This document shows, piece by piece, positions 25,796 through 33,747 of a DNA stretch of 42,794 bases; position 1 is the stretch's first letter, and every line of letters begins with the position of its first letter. The DNA lies in assembly GCA_014465955.1 (NCBI GenBank), contig JACTVT010000018.1, forward strand, positions 1-42,794, read 5' to 3'. This DNA is from Eubacterium sp. Lineage in GTDB: Bacteria > Bacillota > Clostridia > Oscillospirales > Acutalibacteraceae. Under the pieces are notes generated by a model. That model was not told the DNA's origin. It ran no database searches and saw only the letters and a program-made list of their open reading frames with translations. The translations under genes and the position numbers were made by a program.

Positions 25796-27178
25796 ATGAA
25801 AGATGAATTTATAAAAAACTGGACAACGTATAACGGCGGCGTTTCGCTTAACAGCGAAAAGGTGCAGAGATATATTTCTGTTTTGCCGTCAGAGCAGCAG
25901 ATAAGGCTTGCAGAAAAGCCGTTTTATATGTTTTTTCATTTCGGAATGAATACGGCAACGGCAAGGGAATGGGGAACTGCAATCGAAACCCCTGATGATT
26001 TTACAATCAAAAAAATCAATGCAGACCAGTGGATAAAATGTGCAAAATCGGCAGGTGCAACCGGCGTTATTTTAACCTGCAAGCATCACGACGGTTTTTG
26101 CCTGTGGCCGTCTGAATACACTGATTTTTGTGTTAAAAACACAGAGTTTGACGGTGATATTGTAAAAGAGGTTGCGCTTGCCTGCCAAAGGGCGAACATG
26201 GATTTCGGCGTTTATCTTTCACCGTGGGATATGCATGAAAAAACATACGGCACAGATGCTTATAATGATTATTTCTGCAATCAGTTAACAGAACTTTTAA
26301 CGAATTACGGCACAATAAACGAAGTATGGTTTGACGGTGCAAAAGGAGCAAATGCCCGTGCGTTTGAATATGACTGGAACAGGTATTATGCTCTTATCCG
26401 CAAGCTTCAGCCGAATGCAAATATTGCCATTTGCGGTCCTGATATCCGCTGGGTCGGCAATGAGGCAGGCAAAACAAGAAAATCCGAATTTTCAGTTGTT
26501 CCTGCATCACTCTGTATGGCGGAAACGGTCAGCAAAAACAGTCAGCACAGTGAGGGCGACGCCGCAAAACTGCAAAAAATCACTTCAACAGATGAGGATC
26601 TCGGCAGCCGCAGTGTGCTTGATAATGCCGACAGCCTTGTGTGGTATCCTGCCGAGGTTGATGTATCCATTCGCCGTGGCTGGTTTTACTCAAAAAATGA
26701 AAACAGAACGGTAAAAAGCGTTAAAAAACTGCTGAATATTTATATAAATTCGGTCGGAAATAACTGCACGCTCCTGCTAAATGTTCCGCCGACGGATAAA
26801 GGAGTAATTCATTTTAAAGACGCAAATCGGCTTAAAGAACTCGGCAGAAAAATCCGTGAAATCACCGAAAAACCGATTATTGTTCAGAAACTCGGTATGC
26901 TTGGTGAAAATGACGGCTATATTGATTTTGAGTTTGATTCCGTAAAAAAACTTAAATATGTCATTATCAGTGAAGATATTAAGTATTCACAGCGTGTGGA
27001 AGCCTTTGATATTTATATCAAAAAGCCAAACGGAAAATACAAAAAAATTTATTCGGGCACGATTATAGGCTCTAAAAAAATTGCAAAACTGAAATCGAAA
27101 AAATGCATCGGCGCACGCTTTGTCATCCGTCAAAGCCGCAGCACACCCGTCATCAAACAAATCGGCTTTTATGAATAA
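25796..27178 (+). CDS. GH29-family alpha-L-fucosidase
   Basis: A retaining alpha-L-fucosidase of 460 residues. The family segments MFFHFGMNTATAREWG, TCKHHDGFCLWPSEYTDF and NEVWFDGAKG are clear, with Asp180 as the expected nucleophile. The C-terminal part (about 370-460) resembles a beta-sandwich domain. No signal peptide, hence cytoplasmic like the mannosidase encoded upstream. Together they would trim fucose and mannose from host N-glycan-type fragments (inference). The start is two bases past the GH38 stop, so the pair is one transcription unit ending at the hairpin near 27460-27484. Confidence 0.9.
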   Translation: MKDEFIKNWTTYNGGVSLNSEKVQRYISVLPSEQQIRLAEKPFYMFFHFGMNTATAREWGTAIETPDDFTIKKINADQWIKCAKSAGATGVILTCKHHDGFCLWPSEYTDFCVKNTEFDGDIVKEVALACQRANMDFGVYLSPWDMHEKTYGTDAYNDYFCNQLTELLTNYGTINEVWFDGAKGANARAFEYDWNRYYALIRKLQPNANIAICGPDIRWVGNEAGKTRKSEFSVVPASLCMAETVSKNSQHSEGDAAKLQKITSTDEDLGSRSVLDNADSLVWYPAEVDVSIRRGWFYSKNENRTVKSVKKLLNIYINSVGNNCTLLLNVPPTDKGVIHFKDANRLKELGRKIREITEKPIIVQKLGMLGENDGYIDFEFDSVKKLKYVIISEDIKYSQRVEAFDIYIKKPNGKYKKIYSGTIIGSKKIAKLKSKKCIGARFVIRQSRSTPVIKQIGFYE

Positions 27179-27244
27179 TTTCAGACTGCCGATAAATGGT
27201 CAGAACCACGCCGAAATCATAATATGTATTGGTAATTACACTGC

Positions 27245-27277
27245 CGTAGGGGTCGATGACCACATCGACCCGTTTTT
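27245..27277 (+). repeat. GTAGGGG hairpin repeat with T tract
   Basis: CGTAGGGG box; perfect 9-bp stem GGGTCGATG / CATCGACCC; ends CCCGTTTTT. Lies 67 bases after the fucosidase stop and may act as a terminator. Confidence 0.75.
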
Positions 27278-27290
27278 CAATAATGTTATT

Positions 27291-27461
27291 AAAATCCCTC
27301 AGAAACGTCGAGTTCCTGAGGAATTTGGCGTTTTTTGCCTTTTGCTCGGGGGCAGTACCTATGTACGGCTCCCACTCGCAAAATGCAAAATTCTGTTCCA
27401 TTTCTCGAAGTCTGACGGGGTGTATAAATTTATTGCTTGCACTTTTTAACACGCCAAACAA
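27291..27461 (-). other. Unrecognised element or coding remnant on the minus strand
   Basis: This gap after the fucosidase gene holds a minus-strand frame containing HPVRLREMEQNFAFCEWEP and YIGTAPEQKAKNAKFLRNST, with no good ribosome-binding site and running on into the neighbouring palindromic repeat. At the DNA level it includes hairpins CCTCAG/CTGAGG (27297-27321) and GGC/GCC with a T-run loop (27327-27339). It looks more like a repeat or a relic than an expressed gene. Function unknown. Confidence 0.3.
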
Positions 27462-27491
27462 CCCGTCACATACAGTGGCGGGTTGCTTTAT
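27460..27491 (+). terminator. Terminator after the GH38-GH29 operon
   Basis: AACCCGTCAC (27460-27469) pairs with GTGGCGGGTT (27475-27484) through one G-T pair, followed by GCTTTATTAT. It separates the convergent fucosidase and BlaR1-like genes. Confidence 0.65.
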
Positions 27492-27520
27492 TATCAGGTT
27501 GCGTATTATGAATTTTGATT

Positions 27521-29743
27521 TTATTTAATATAATCCATTTCAATTAATATCCATGCGGCAGGCTCAAATTCTTTCATATATTCTTGATCATTCAACTCAT
27601 ACATTCTTATGGCGTGGTCATAAAATGCATTAAAATATTCCTGCCCTGAATAGCAAACAGTTTTTAAAACCTCATTTGGTGCAAGGTCCTTCAAAACAAT
27701 CCACATAAGATTATCTTTCATTCCCCCAACATTTCCTTTAAAAAATTCCTTGTAAATATATTTTAGCGTGTAATCACCGTAATTCATTAAAAGATTATAT
27801 TTGTCGGTGCTGGCATTAATATAATCACCGGGCACAGAGGAATAAGCAACCTCTTTGTTATTCTCAATATCGGCAAATAGTTTTTCAATCGCCTTATCAG
27901 TATTAAAATTACTTGCTTCAATGGCTTTTGAAAAGTTATTCTTAATTAGTTGCTTACCGACAGTGCCGTGTATATCTTCAAAGTTATCAATAATTCCCTC
28001 GGGGAAAACTCTGTTCAGGTCTTTTAAGAGCAGACCGCCGTCTCTCGGTTCCCAGTATTCTTTTAATGAAAACTGCCCGTTGTCATCAATATTAAATGTA
28101 ATGGCGGCATATCCTGCACTTCCGCTTGTTTCGTCAAGCAAATCATTATTGATATCAAATTCACCGTAATTCTTGTAAACATAAGCCGTAAGGCAGGTGC
28201 GGTCATTTTTGTTATTTATACTGCCCATTTGAGTACGCAGTGTATAGTGGCTTTCAATTTTGTATTGTCCGTCAAGATATTTGCCGTTGTGGTAATTCAG
28301 TATTTCACGTGAAATGGCAGATTCGAGATTATTCGTGTTGGGAAGTATTTCATAAATTCTGGAGGGGTGAATAAGCAATCCTGTTGACATAGTTCCGATA
28401 TTTTCTGCAATAAAAATCGGATCATTATTATACCAATAAACAGTGAATAATGTTGAATGATTATCAGTATAAGTACATTCGGTTATTTTATCAAATGACG
28501 GCAGAATTTCATTGCTTAAATCTGTTCCGTCTGCATATGGAATATTACTGAAATATTTAATAAGTTCATTTCTTGTAAATTCACGGTTTGATACATTTGC
28601 ACTTTTAAAAATAGTATCGCCGTTTATGTCGGCTATTTCAAGGCTGTTTTTATCTGCTTTTATATTTGCATAATATCCGCCGTCTTCTATTATTGATGAA
28701 AGAAGGGGACTTTGAAATATGGTTCTTCCTGCGGTGTAGGAAACCTCTGATGAAACAGCGGGCTTTTCAATTAAAGCAGGTGCTTTGGGGTTTGCCGCAC
28801 AGCCAACAGTTATGGCGGCTATAAGAATAACTGCAAACGCACTGAGCCATACGGCTGGTTTTTTGTAGGATAAAATATTTTTGATTCTTTTTTTAACTCC
28901 GCTTTCACAGAAAGAAAGGGGAGAGCCTGTCGGAAAATGGCGTTCTGAAGCAAATGAAAGCAGTGCATTGCTGTAATCTTTTTTTATTTTGCCGTTATTT
29001 GATAATACCTTTTCGTCGCAGCTCATTTCCATATCTCTGCTCATAAAATGAAAAGCAATCCAGCAAAGGGGATTAAACCAATGTATGCACAGAATTACAT
29101 AAGCAAATGATTTTATAATATGGTCAAAGCGTTTTAAATGGAATCTTTCGTGCTCCAAAACATATTTTTCGGTGTCGTCATCAAGCCCGAACGGGATATA
29201 GATTTTAGGCTTTATAATGCCTAAAATAAAAGGTGAACTGATTTTATCCGTCTGATAAATATTATCTTTTAATAAAATGCTGTCTCTCATTTTCTGCTTC
29301 ATTTTGATATATTCTGCAAAGCCGTAAATCCACATTGCACATAAAACAGCAAGCCATATATACGGCAAAAATTTCATAAAAGTGTCTTTAAAACTGATAA
29401 ATCGGGCACCTGTTGTTATTTCTTCGTATATAACAGTGTTGACATTTGAAATGCCTGTAGTCATCCGAGGATATGTTTGCTCAACAAAGTCACTGTTTAT
29501 ATATTGTAACGTTTCGGCACCGCCGTTTTGTGCTTTGCTCATATCAAACGGTTTAAGACTGAACAGGCTGAATACGGATTGAAAGGATATGGGGCAACAT
29601 AATCTGAATGCAGCAGCAACCCAAAGTGCATAAGAATATTTTTTAGGCAATCTTTTTAAAAGCAATCTTGCAAAAATTACGGCAATTATAACATAAGAGC
29701 CTGTTATGCTCATATTCAGCACAGTGTAAAATAAATCGCTCAT
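27521..29743 (-). CDS. BlaR1-like M56 membrane metallopeptidase with an unusual C-terminal sensor domain
   Basis: A 740-residue membrane protein. Membrane segments lie near residues 7-27, 37-57, 122-142, 211-229 and 297-315. The zinc-protease motif HERFH is at 198-202, with MSRDMEMSCDEKVL as the third-ligand region, as in BlaR1/MecR1, where signal-driven self-cleavage leads to loss of the BlaI repressor. After the last membrane helix (ending VGCAANP) there are about 420 residues that do not show the SxxK, SxN or KTG marks of a penicillin-binding sensor, so the signal is probably not a beta-lactam. It starts two bases after the BlaI-like gene and is controlled from the same promoter. Confidence 0.85.
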   Translation of the reverse strand: MSDLFYTVLNMSITGSYVIIAVIFARLLLKRLPKKYSYALWVAAAFRLCCPISFQSVFSLFSLKPFDMSKAQNGGAETLQYINSDFVEQTYPRMTTGISNVNTVIYEEITTGARFISFKDTFMKFLPYIWLAVLCAMWIYGFAEYIKMKQKMRDSILLKDNIYQTDKISSPFILGIIKPKIYIPFGLDDDTEKYVLEHERFHLKRFDHIIKSFAYVILCIHWFNPLCWIAFHFMSRDMEMSCDEKVLSNNGKIKKDYSNALLSFASERHFPTGSPLSFCESGVKKRIKNILSYKKPAVWLSAFAVILIAAITVGCAANPKAPALIEKPAVSSEVSYTAGRTIFQSPLLSSIIEDGGYYANIKADKNSLEIADINGDTIFKSANVSNREFTRNELIKYFSNIPYADGTDLSNEILPSFDKITECTYTDNHSTLFTVYWYNNDPIFIAENIGTMSTGLLIHPSRIYEILPNTNNLESAISREILNYHNGKYLDGQYKIESHYTLRTQMGSINNKNDRTCLTAYVYKNYGEFDINNDLLDETSGSAGYAAITFNIDDNGQFSLKEYWEPRDGGLLLKDLNRVFPEGIIDNFEDIHGTVGKQLIKNNFSKAIEASNFNTDKAIEKLFADIENNKEVAYSSVPGDYINASTDKYNLLMNYGDYTLKYIYKEFFKGNVGGMKDNLMWIVLKDLAPNEVLKTVCYSGQEYFNAFYDHAIRMYELNDQEYMKEFEPAAWILIEMDYIK

Positions 29744-29745
29744 AA

Positions 29746-30105
29746 TTATTCCTCCTTATAGGAATCAATTAGTTGCTTCAGTTCCTCAGCCTCTTTTTTG
29801 CTGATTTTATTACTGCCTAAAAAAGAAACAAGAAATTTAGGCAGTGAGCCTGAAAAAGAATTTTTGATTATGCTTTCGCTTCTGTAAGCCTGCACGTCTT
29901 CTTTTGCAATGACTGATGAAACGATTGTGTTTTCATTTTTGGCATAGCCTTTTTCACATAACTTTTTTAAAGTAGTATATGTGGTGGATTTTTTCCACCC
30001 AAGTTTTTCACTGCAAAGTTCTACAAGATTGCGAGAGGATAACGGCTCATTATCCCATATAACGCACATAAATTTAAAATCACTTTCGCATATCTTGAAT
30101 TCCAT
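29746..30105 (-). CDS. BlaI/MecI-family transcriptional repressor
   Basis: A 119-residue winged-helix repressor. The N-terminal DNA-binding domain is seen in ICESDFKFMCVIWDNEPLSS and KLGWKKSTTYTTLKKLCEKGYA (the recognition helix), and the C-terminal helices (KISKKEAEELKQLIDSYK) form the dimer and proteolysis region. The start at 30105 is chosen because GAGGTGA lies eight bases before it; a longer frame to 30144 would place its start codon in the operator. It is encoded with the M56 sensor protease and probably represses both genes through the dyad at 30134-30159. Confidence 0.9.
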   Translation of the reverse strand: MEFKICESDFKFMCVIWDNEPLSSRNLVELCSEKLGWKKSTTYTTLKKLCEKGYAKNENTIVSSVIAKEDVQAYRSESIIKNSFSGSLPKFLVSFLGSNKISKKEAEELKQLIDSYKEE

Positions 30106-30133
30106 ATAAATCACCTCATAATTTGGTCTGCGG

Positions 30134-30159
30134 TTGTAGACCACACTTTCAGTCTACAA
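30134..30159. promoter_or_regulatory. Dyad operator for the BlaI-like repressor
   Basis: TTGTAGAC (30134-30141) and GTCTACAA (30152-30159) form a perfect 8-bp inverted repeat with a 10-base spacer. The TACA/TGTA core matches known BlaI/MecI operators, and the site covers the -10 of the repressor promoter. Confidence 0.8.
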
Positions 30160-30179
30160 TAACCAACCAATTTTGTCAA
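30151..30179 (-). promoter_or_regulatory. Promoter of the blaI-like/blaR1-like pair
   Basis: On the minus strand TTGACA (30179-30174), 17 bases, TAGACT (30156-30151). The -10 lies in the right half of the operator dyad. Confidence 0.7.
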
Positions 30180-30267
30180 GGTTTGTTTTGAATTTATATG
30201 TCACATTTTTATGTTTCTTTACGAAAGTAAAGGTGAAGGGAATTTCCTTTTGGAAAGGAGAGTGAAT

Positions 30268-30834
30268 ATGTTTGATTCGGTTTTGCTGAAATTAATTAAA
30301 ACGGATAAGAATAAAGGACTTCTGCATCTCATTGATCAGTATACGCCTTTGGTTTATACGATTGTAAAAAGTAAAATATCCTCAGTCTGTACTGAAGAAG
30401 ACATTGAAGAAACAGTAAGTGATGTTTTTAATGCGTTTTACAATCAGGCAGAAAGCGTTGACCTGTCAAGAGGAAGTATTGCCGCTTATCTTGCCGTTAT
30501 TGCAAAAAGAAAGGCTGTTGATGTTTACCGAAAAGCCTCAAAATACACAGAAGTCAGGCTTTTGAATGATGAAAATGAAGCAATTGAATTGCCCGATACT
30601 TTCAATCTTGAAGATGAAGTGCAGAAAAAAGAACTGAGAAAGATACTTTTATCTGTTATAAATTCTTTGGGTGAGCCTGATTCAACGATTATCATTCACC
30701 GTTTTTATTTAGGAGAAAGTGCTAAGGATATTGCTTTTGTTACAAATCTCTGCGAGGATAATGTGAGAAAGCGCTTGTCAAGAGCACTGCGAAAAATAGA
30801 AAAAGAACTGAAAGGAGCCGATTATGAAATATAA
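30268..30834 (+). CDS. ECF-type RNA polymerase sigma factor
   Basis: A 188-residue sigma-70 family protein. Region 2 (LIDQYTPLVYTIVKSKI to DVFNAFYNQAE, then AAYLAVIAKRKAVDVYRK) is followed by region 4 (DSTIIIHRFYLGESAKDIAFVTNLCEDNVRKRLSRALRKIEKEL). The start at 30268 follows GGAAAGGAGAG and is preferred to an in-frame ATG at 30211, which would add 19 unrelated residues. The 3' end overlaps the next gene by 11 bases, the usual arrangement for a sigma factor and its membrane anti-sigma protein. It diverges from the BlaI-like pair; the inducing signal is unknown. Confidence 0.9.
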   Translation: MFDSVLLKLIKTDKNKGLLHLIDQYTPLVYTIVKSKISSVCTEEDIEETVSDVFNAFYNQAESVDLSRGSIAAYLAVIAKRKAVDVYRKASKYTEVRLLNDENEAIELPDTFNLEDEVQKKELRKILLSVINSLGEPDSTIIIHRFYLGESAKDIAFVTNLCEDNVRKRLSRALRKIEKELKGADYEI

Positions 30835-31957
30835 TATATCAGATGCTTTTGAAAACCTTGAAATCGAAGAAACCGAAAAAATCGTTAACAGTATTAAAGT
30901 GAATTATAATGACGAATTTACGGAAAAAATCAGGCAGAGAGTAGTTTATAATTCAGAAAAAACGGCAGATAACGGTATTCATAAAAAGAAAAGATTTTCG
31001 GTTAAAAGCGTTATTGCCTTTGCGGCGGCATTTGTAATTCTTTTGTGCGGCATTACTGCAGGCGCAGGAACATATTTTGAGCCGAACAGCACTTTAAATA
31101 AAATTTTTCATTTTAAAAATGACTCAGAACTGACTGACGGTTTTGGCTGGAATGTGGATAGTGTCTCGGAATCAAACGGTTATGAACTTCGCCTTACTCA
31201 GGTTATGAGCGATAATACAACTCTTTATATCGCTTTTGACTGCCCGAAGGAAGATAAAACCGTATGGATACCGAATCAGCCTGAAATATGTATTAAATTT
31301 GACGGCGAAGAGCTGACGAATGGCAGTTATAACTGGTTTTGTAAAGAGGACAGTTTTATTTTGGTGGTTACAAACTATGATAATATAAAAAATAATACAA
31401 AGGTCGAAATTGAATTTGATAAACTCGGAAGTTATTTTGCAGGTGATACTGATGAGATAACGGATATTCTGAAATCACAGGGTCATACCGATGAAGAAAT
31501 TGAGGATTTGGTTTCACACAATGAGTATTGGCTTGCGTATGCTTTGGAACTGCCTATAGAAACTGTTGACGGTAACTGGAGTTTTGAGTTTGATACAATT
31601 GAAACAAATGTGAAAAAAGAGTTTGAATATGACGGTTTTGTTTATGAGCAGTATCATACATCACCGATTAAAATTACAAAGGCAGAGATATCACCGCTTG
31701 CAGTTTATCTGGAACTGGCAGAGACTGACGGCGAAGTGCCTTCTGATATTTCCGAAGAAGGCTTGGTTATTGAAATGAAAGACGGCACTGTTTATACGTC
31801 TAATGACGACAGCCTGCAGGAGGGCACGGTTATGTCCTGGCACGGCACGGAAGGCGGAAAACTAAACGGTAATATGGATATGTATTTTAAAAATATTATA
31901 GATACAGATGATGTTAAGACGATTTCACTTGCCGGTACAGTGATTTATACGGGTTAA
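30824..31957 (+). CDS. DUF4179-type membrane anti-sigma factor candidate
   Basis: A 377-residue protein with a cytoplasmic N-terminus (1-57) that would bind the sigma factor, one membrane helix at about 61-80 after the KKKRFSVK positive patch, and a large extracellular beta-rich domain (from about 85). The first part of that domain (NGYELRLTQVMSDNTTLYIAF) matches the DUF4179 pattern seen in Clostridia proteins encoded next to ECF sigma factors. It overlaps the sigma gene by 11 bases. The role as anti-sigma factor is inferred from context and topology. Confidence 0.72.
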   Translation: MKYNISDAFENLEIEETEKIVNSIKVNYNDEFTEKIRQRVVYNSEKTADNGIHKKKRFSVKSVIAFAAAFVILLCGITAGAGTYFEPNSTLNKIFHFKNDSELTDGFGWNVDSVSESNGYELRLTQVMSDNTTLYIAFDCPKEDKTVWIPNQPEICIKFDGEELTNGSYNWFCKEDSFILVVTNYDNIKNNTKVEIEFDKLGSYFAGDTDEITDILKSQGHTDEEIEDLVSHNEYWLAYALELPIETVDGNWSFEFDTIETNVKKEFEYDGFVYEQYHTSPIKITKAEISPLAVYLELAETDGEVPSDISEEGLVIEMKDGTVYTSNDDSLQEGTVMSWHGTEGGKLNGNMDMYFKNIIDTDDVKTISLAGTVIYTG

Positions 31958-32000
31958 CAGAAAATGCTGAACTGATAATATGAATCGGTAATCATATTAT

Positions 32001-32028
32001 TGTAGGGGAGGGTCTCTGCGCCCTCCCG
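32001..32028 (+). repeat. GTAGGGG hairpin repeat
   Basis: TGTAGGGG box; arms GGGAGGG / CCCTCCC; ends CCCG. Located between the convergent anti-sigma and radical-SAM genes. Confidence 0.75.
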
Positions 32029-32036
32029 AAATAAAA

Positions 32037-32076
32037 ATGAAAAAAGCACTCAGCGTTTATGATTCGCTGAGTGCTT
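32037..32076 (-). terminator. Terminator of the suhB-like/radical-SAM pair
   Basis: AAGCACTCAGCG (32044-32055) pairs perfectly with CGCTGAGTGCTT (32065-32076). On the minus strand a T tract follows. The upstream arm overlaps the last codons of the radical-SAM gene. It may also act weakly on plus-strand transcripts. Confidence 0.8.
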
Positions 32077-32935
32077 TATTTATACTGTTTAAAACACGCT
32101 TTTTGTCTGCACTCCAAAGCGGTGCAATCAGGTCTTTTTTTGCGCCGTCGCCTGTTAAACGGTGAATAACTATGCTATCAGGTATAACCTCAACACAAGT
32201 TTTTATAATGTCGAGATATTCATCAAATTCAAGCGCTTTGAATTTGCCTGCATTATAATCATTTGCCAGATCAGTGTCTTTTAAAACGTGAAGCAACTGT
32301 AACTTGATTCCGTCTGTTCTGCCGTTGCAGACATATTTTACCGAATTTATCATATCCTCTTTCGTTTCGTTCGGCAGTCCTAAAATAATATGCGTGACGA
32401 TATTTATATTGATTTTCCTTAGTTTTTCAACCGCCTTGTCATATACGGAAAGCGGATAGCCACGCCGTATATATTCGGCGGTTATTTCGTTAATCGTCTG
32501 CAAGCCGAGTTCAACAAAAACAGGCTTGATTTTGTTGATTTCATCAAGAAGTGCAATGACTTCGTCGGGCAGGCAGTCGGGTCTTGTTGCTATTGATAAT
32601 GCGACGATGTCTTTATGATTTACTGCCTCAAAATATTTTTCACGCAGTATATGGGCAGGCGCATAAGTGTTTGTAAACGCCTGAAAATACGCAATATATT
32701 TTCCGTTTTTGATTTTCTTTTCTACACGCTTTTTGCCTTGTTCAATCTGTTCTGTAATTGACAAATTCGGACTTTCGGCAAAATCACCGCTGCCGCCTTT
32801 TGAGCAGAAAATACAGCCCCGTGTGTCGATTTTTCTGTCTCTGTTAGGGCAGGTAAATCCTGCATTCAGGCTGATTTTGTAGATTTTCTGATTGAAAGTG
32901 TTTTTCAGATATTCGTTAAAACTATAATATTTCAT
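32057..32935 (-). CDS. TIGR01212-type radical SAM protein (YhcC family)
   Basis: A 292-residue radical SAM protein. The cluster cysteines are Cys29, Cys41 and Cys44 in FTCPNRDRKIDTRGCIFC, the extended spacing (C-x11-C-x2-C) typical of the YhcC/TIGR01212 family. FQAFTNTYAP, SIATRPDCLP, ELGLQTINE and THIILGLPNETKEDM follow. The start at 32935 overlaps the end of the phosphatase gene by 14 bases and gives MKYYSFNEYLK; an in-frame extension to 33040 would run inside the phosphatase gene. The biochemical role is unknown. Confidence 0.86.
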   Translation of the reverse strand: MKYYSFNEYLKNTFNQKIYKISLNAGFTCPNRDRKIDTRGCIFCSKGGSGDFAESPNLSITEQIEQGKKRVEKKIKNGKYIAYFQAFTNTYAPAHILREKYFEAVNHKDIVALSIATRPDCLPDEVIALLDEINKIKPVFVELGLQTINEITAEYIRRGYPLSVYDKAVEKLRKININIVTHIILGLPNETKEDMINSVKYVCNGRTDGIKLQLLHVLKDTDLANDYNAGKFKALEFDEYLDIIKTCVEVIPDSIVIHRLTGDGAKKDLIAPLWSADKKRVLNSINKALSES

Positions 32936-33692
32936 CGGCAGTTTCAAAAAATTCTTTAACGTTGTTTTCATTTCCGCAGACGAACGAGCCAAGCGTTTCA
33001 AGGTCAATTTCTTTTTTGTCAAGAGTAGAACAGATTCCACCTGCCTCTTTCAGAATAACCATTGCGCCTGCAAAATCCCACGGTCTTAAAATCATTTCGT
33101 AGTATAAATCTGCCTTGCCTGCGGCAACATAGCATATATCAAGTGCGGCAGAACCTCCTCGCCTTACTTCAAGGCATTTGTAAAATACCTGCTCGGTAAG
33201 TTCAAACGTTTTTTTTGCAAGTTCGTGCTCGTAAGGGCAGGTGCCGAAAAGCACAAGGCTGTTATCCATACGGCAGTCCGAAACGGTTATTTTTTTGCCG
33301 TTAAGGTATGCACCCTTGCCCTTTTCTGCATAGTAAATGTTGTTTAAATCGGGGTCAAGCACAACGCCTATGATAAGTTCTTTGTCTTTTGCAAGACCCA
33401 CGCTTATTGCACTGTGTTGAAAGCCTTTTATAAAATTTGTTGTGCCGTCAATCGGGTCAATGATAAAGCAATAACCGTCTGAAAGCGTTTTGTTGCCTTC
33501 ACCCTCTTCGCCTAAAAATGAGCAGCCGGGGCAGATTTTCTGCAGTTCTTCAAACAGAAAATCCTGTATCATTTTATCGTATTTTGTTACAAGATTAACG
33601 CTTGAGCCTTTGTCCTCAATTCCAAGGTCAGAGCCTGCGCTTTTATAGATTTCTCCTGCTTTTTTAACTGTTTCAATTATTCTTTCCAACAT
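32922..33692 (-). CDS. Inositol monophosphatase family protein (SuhB-like)
   Basis: A magnesium-dependent phosphatase of 256 residues. The metal-binding motifs are present in order: FLGEEGEG, IIDPIDGTTNFIKGF and LRPWDFAGAMVILKEAGG. It could act on inositol-phosphate, or on 3'-phosphoadenosine-type or sugar phosphates; the sequence does not decide. ATG at 33692 is preferred, with GGTGA six bases upstream; a GTG at 33701 would overlap that site. Divergent from murT with about 55 bases between the starts, so the two promoters share this short gap. Confidence 0.87.
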   Translation of the reverse strand: MLERIIETVKKAGEIYKSAGSDLGIEDKGSSVNLVTKYDKMIQDFLFEELQKICPGCSFLGEEGEGNKTLSDGYCFIIDPIDGTTNFIKGFQHSAISVGLAKDKELIIGVVLDPDLNNIYYAEKGKGAYLNGKKITVSDCRMDNSLVLFGTCPYEHELAKKTFELTEQVFYKCLEVRRGGSAALDICYVAAGKADLYYEMILRPWDFAGAMVILKEAGGICSTLDKKEIDLETLGSFVCGNENNVKEFFETADEIL

Positions 33693-33747
33693 TGTAATCA
33701 CCGTCTCTATTTTATCATAAATTTTAAACTTATCAATATAATTTAGT

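Noticed and set aside
30211..30267. Upstream start for the ECF sigma factor
   Set aside because: GGAAAGGAGAG directly precedes the ATG at 30268; the added residues translate the ribosome-binding region.
32936..33040. N-terminal extension of the TIGR01212 radical SAM gene
   Set aside because: It would overlap the phosphatase gene by over 100 bases and translates its C-terminal coding region in another frame.
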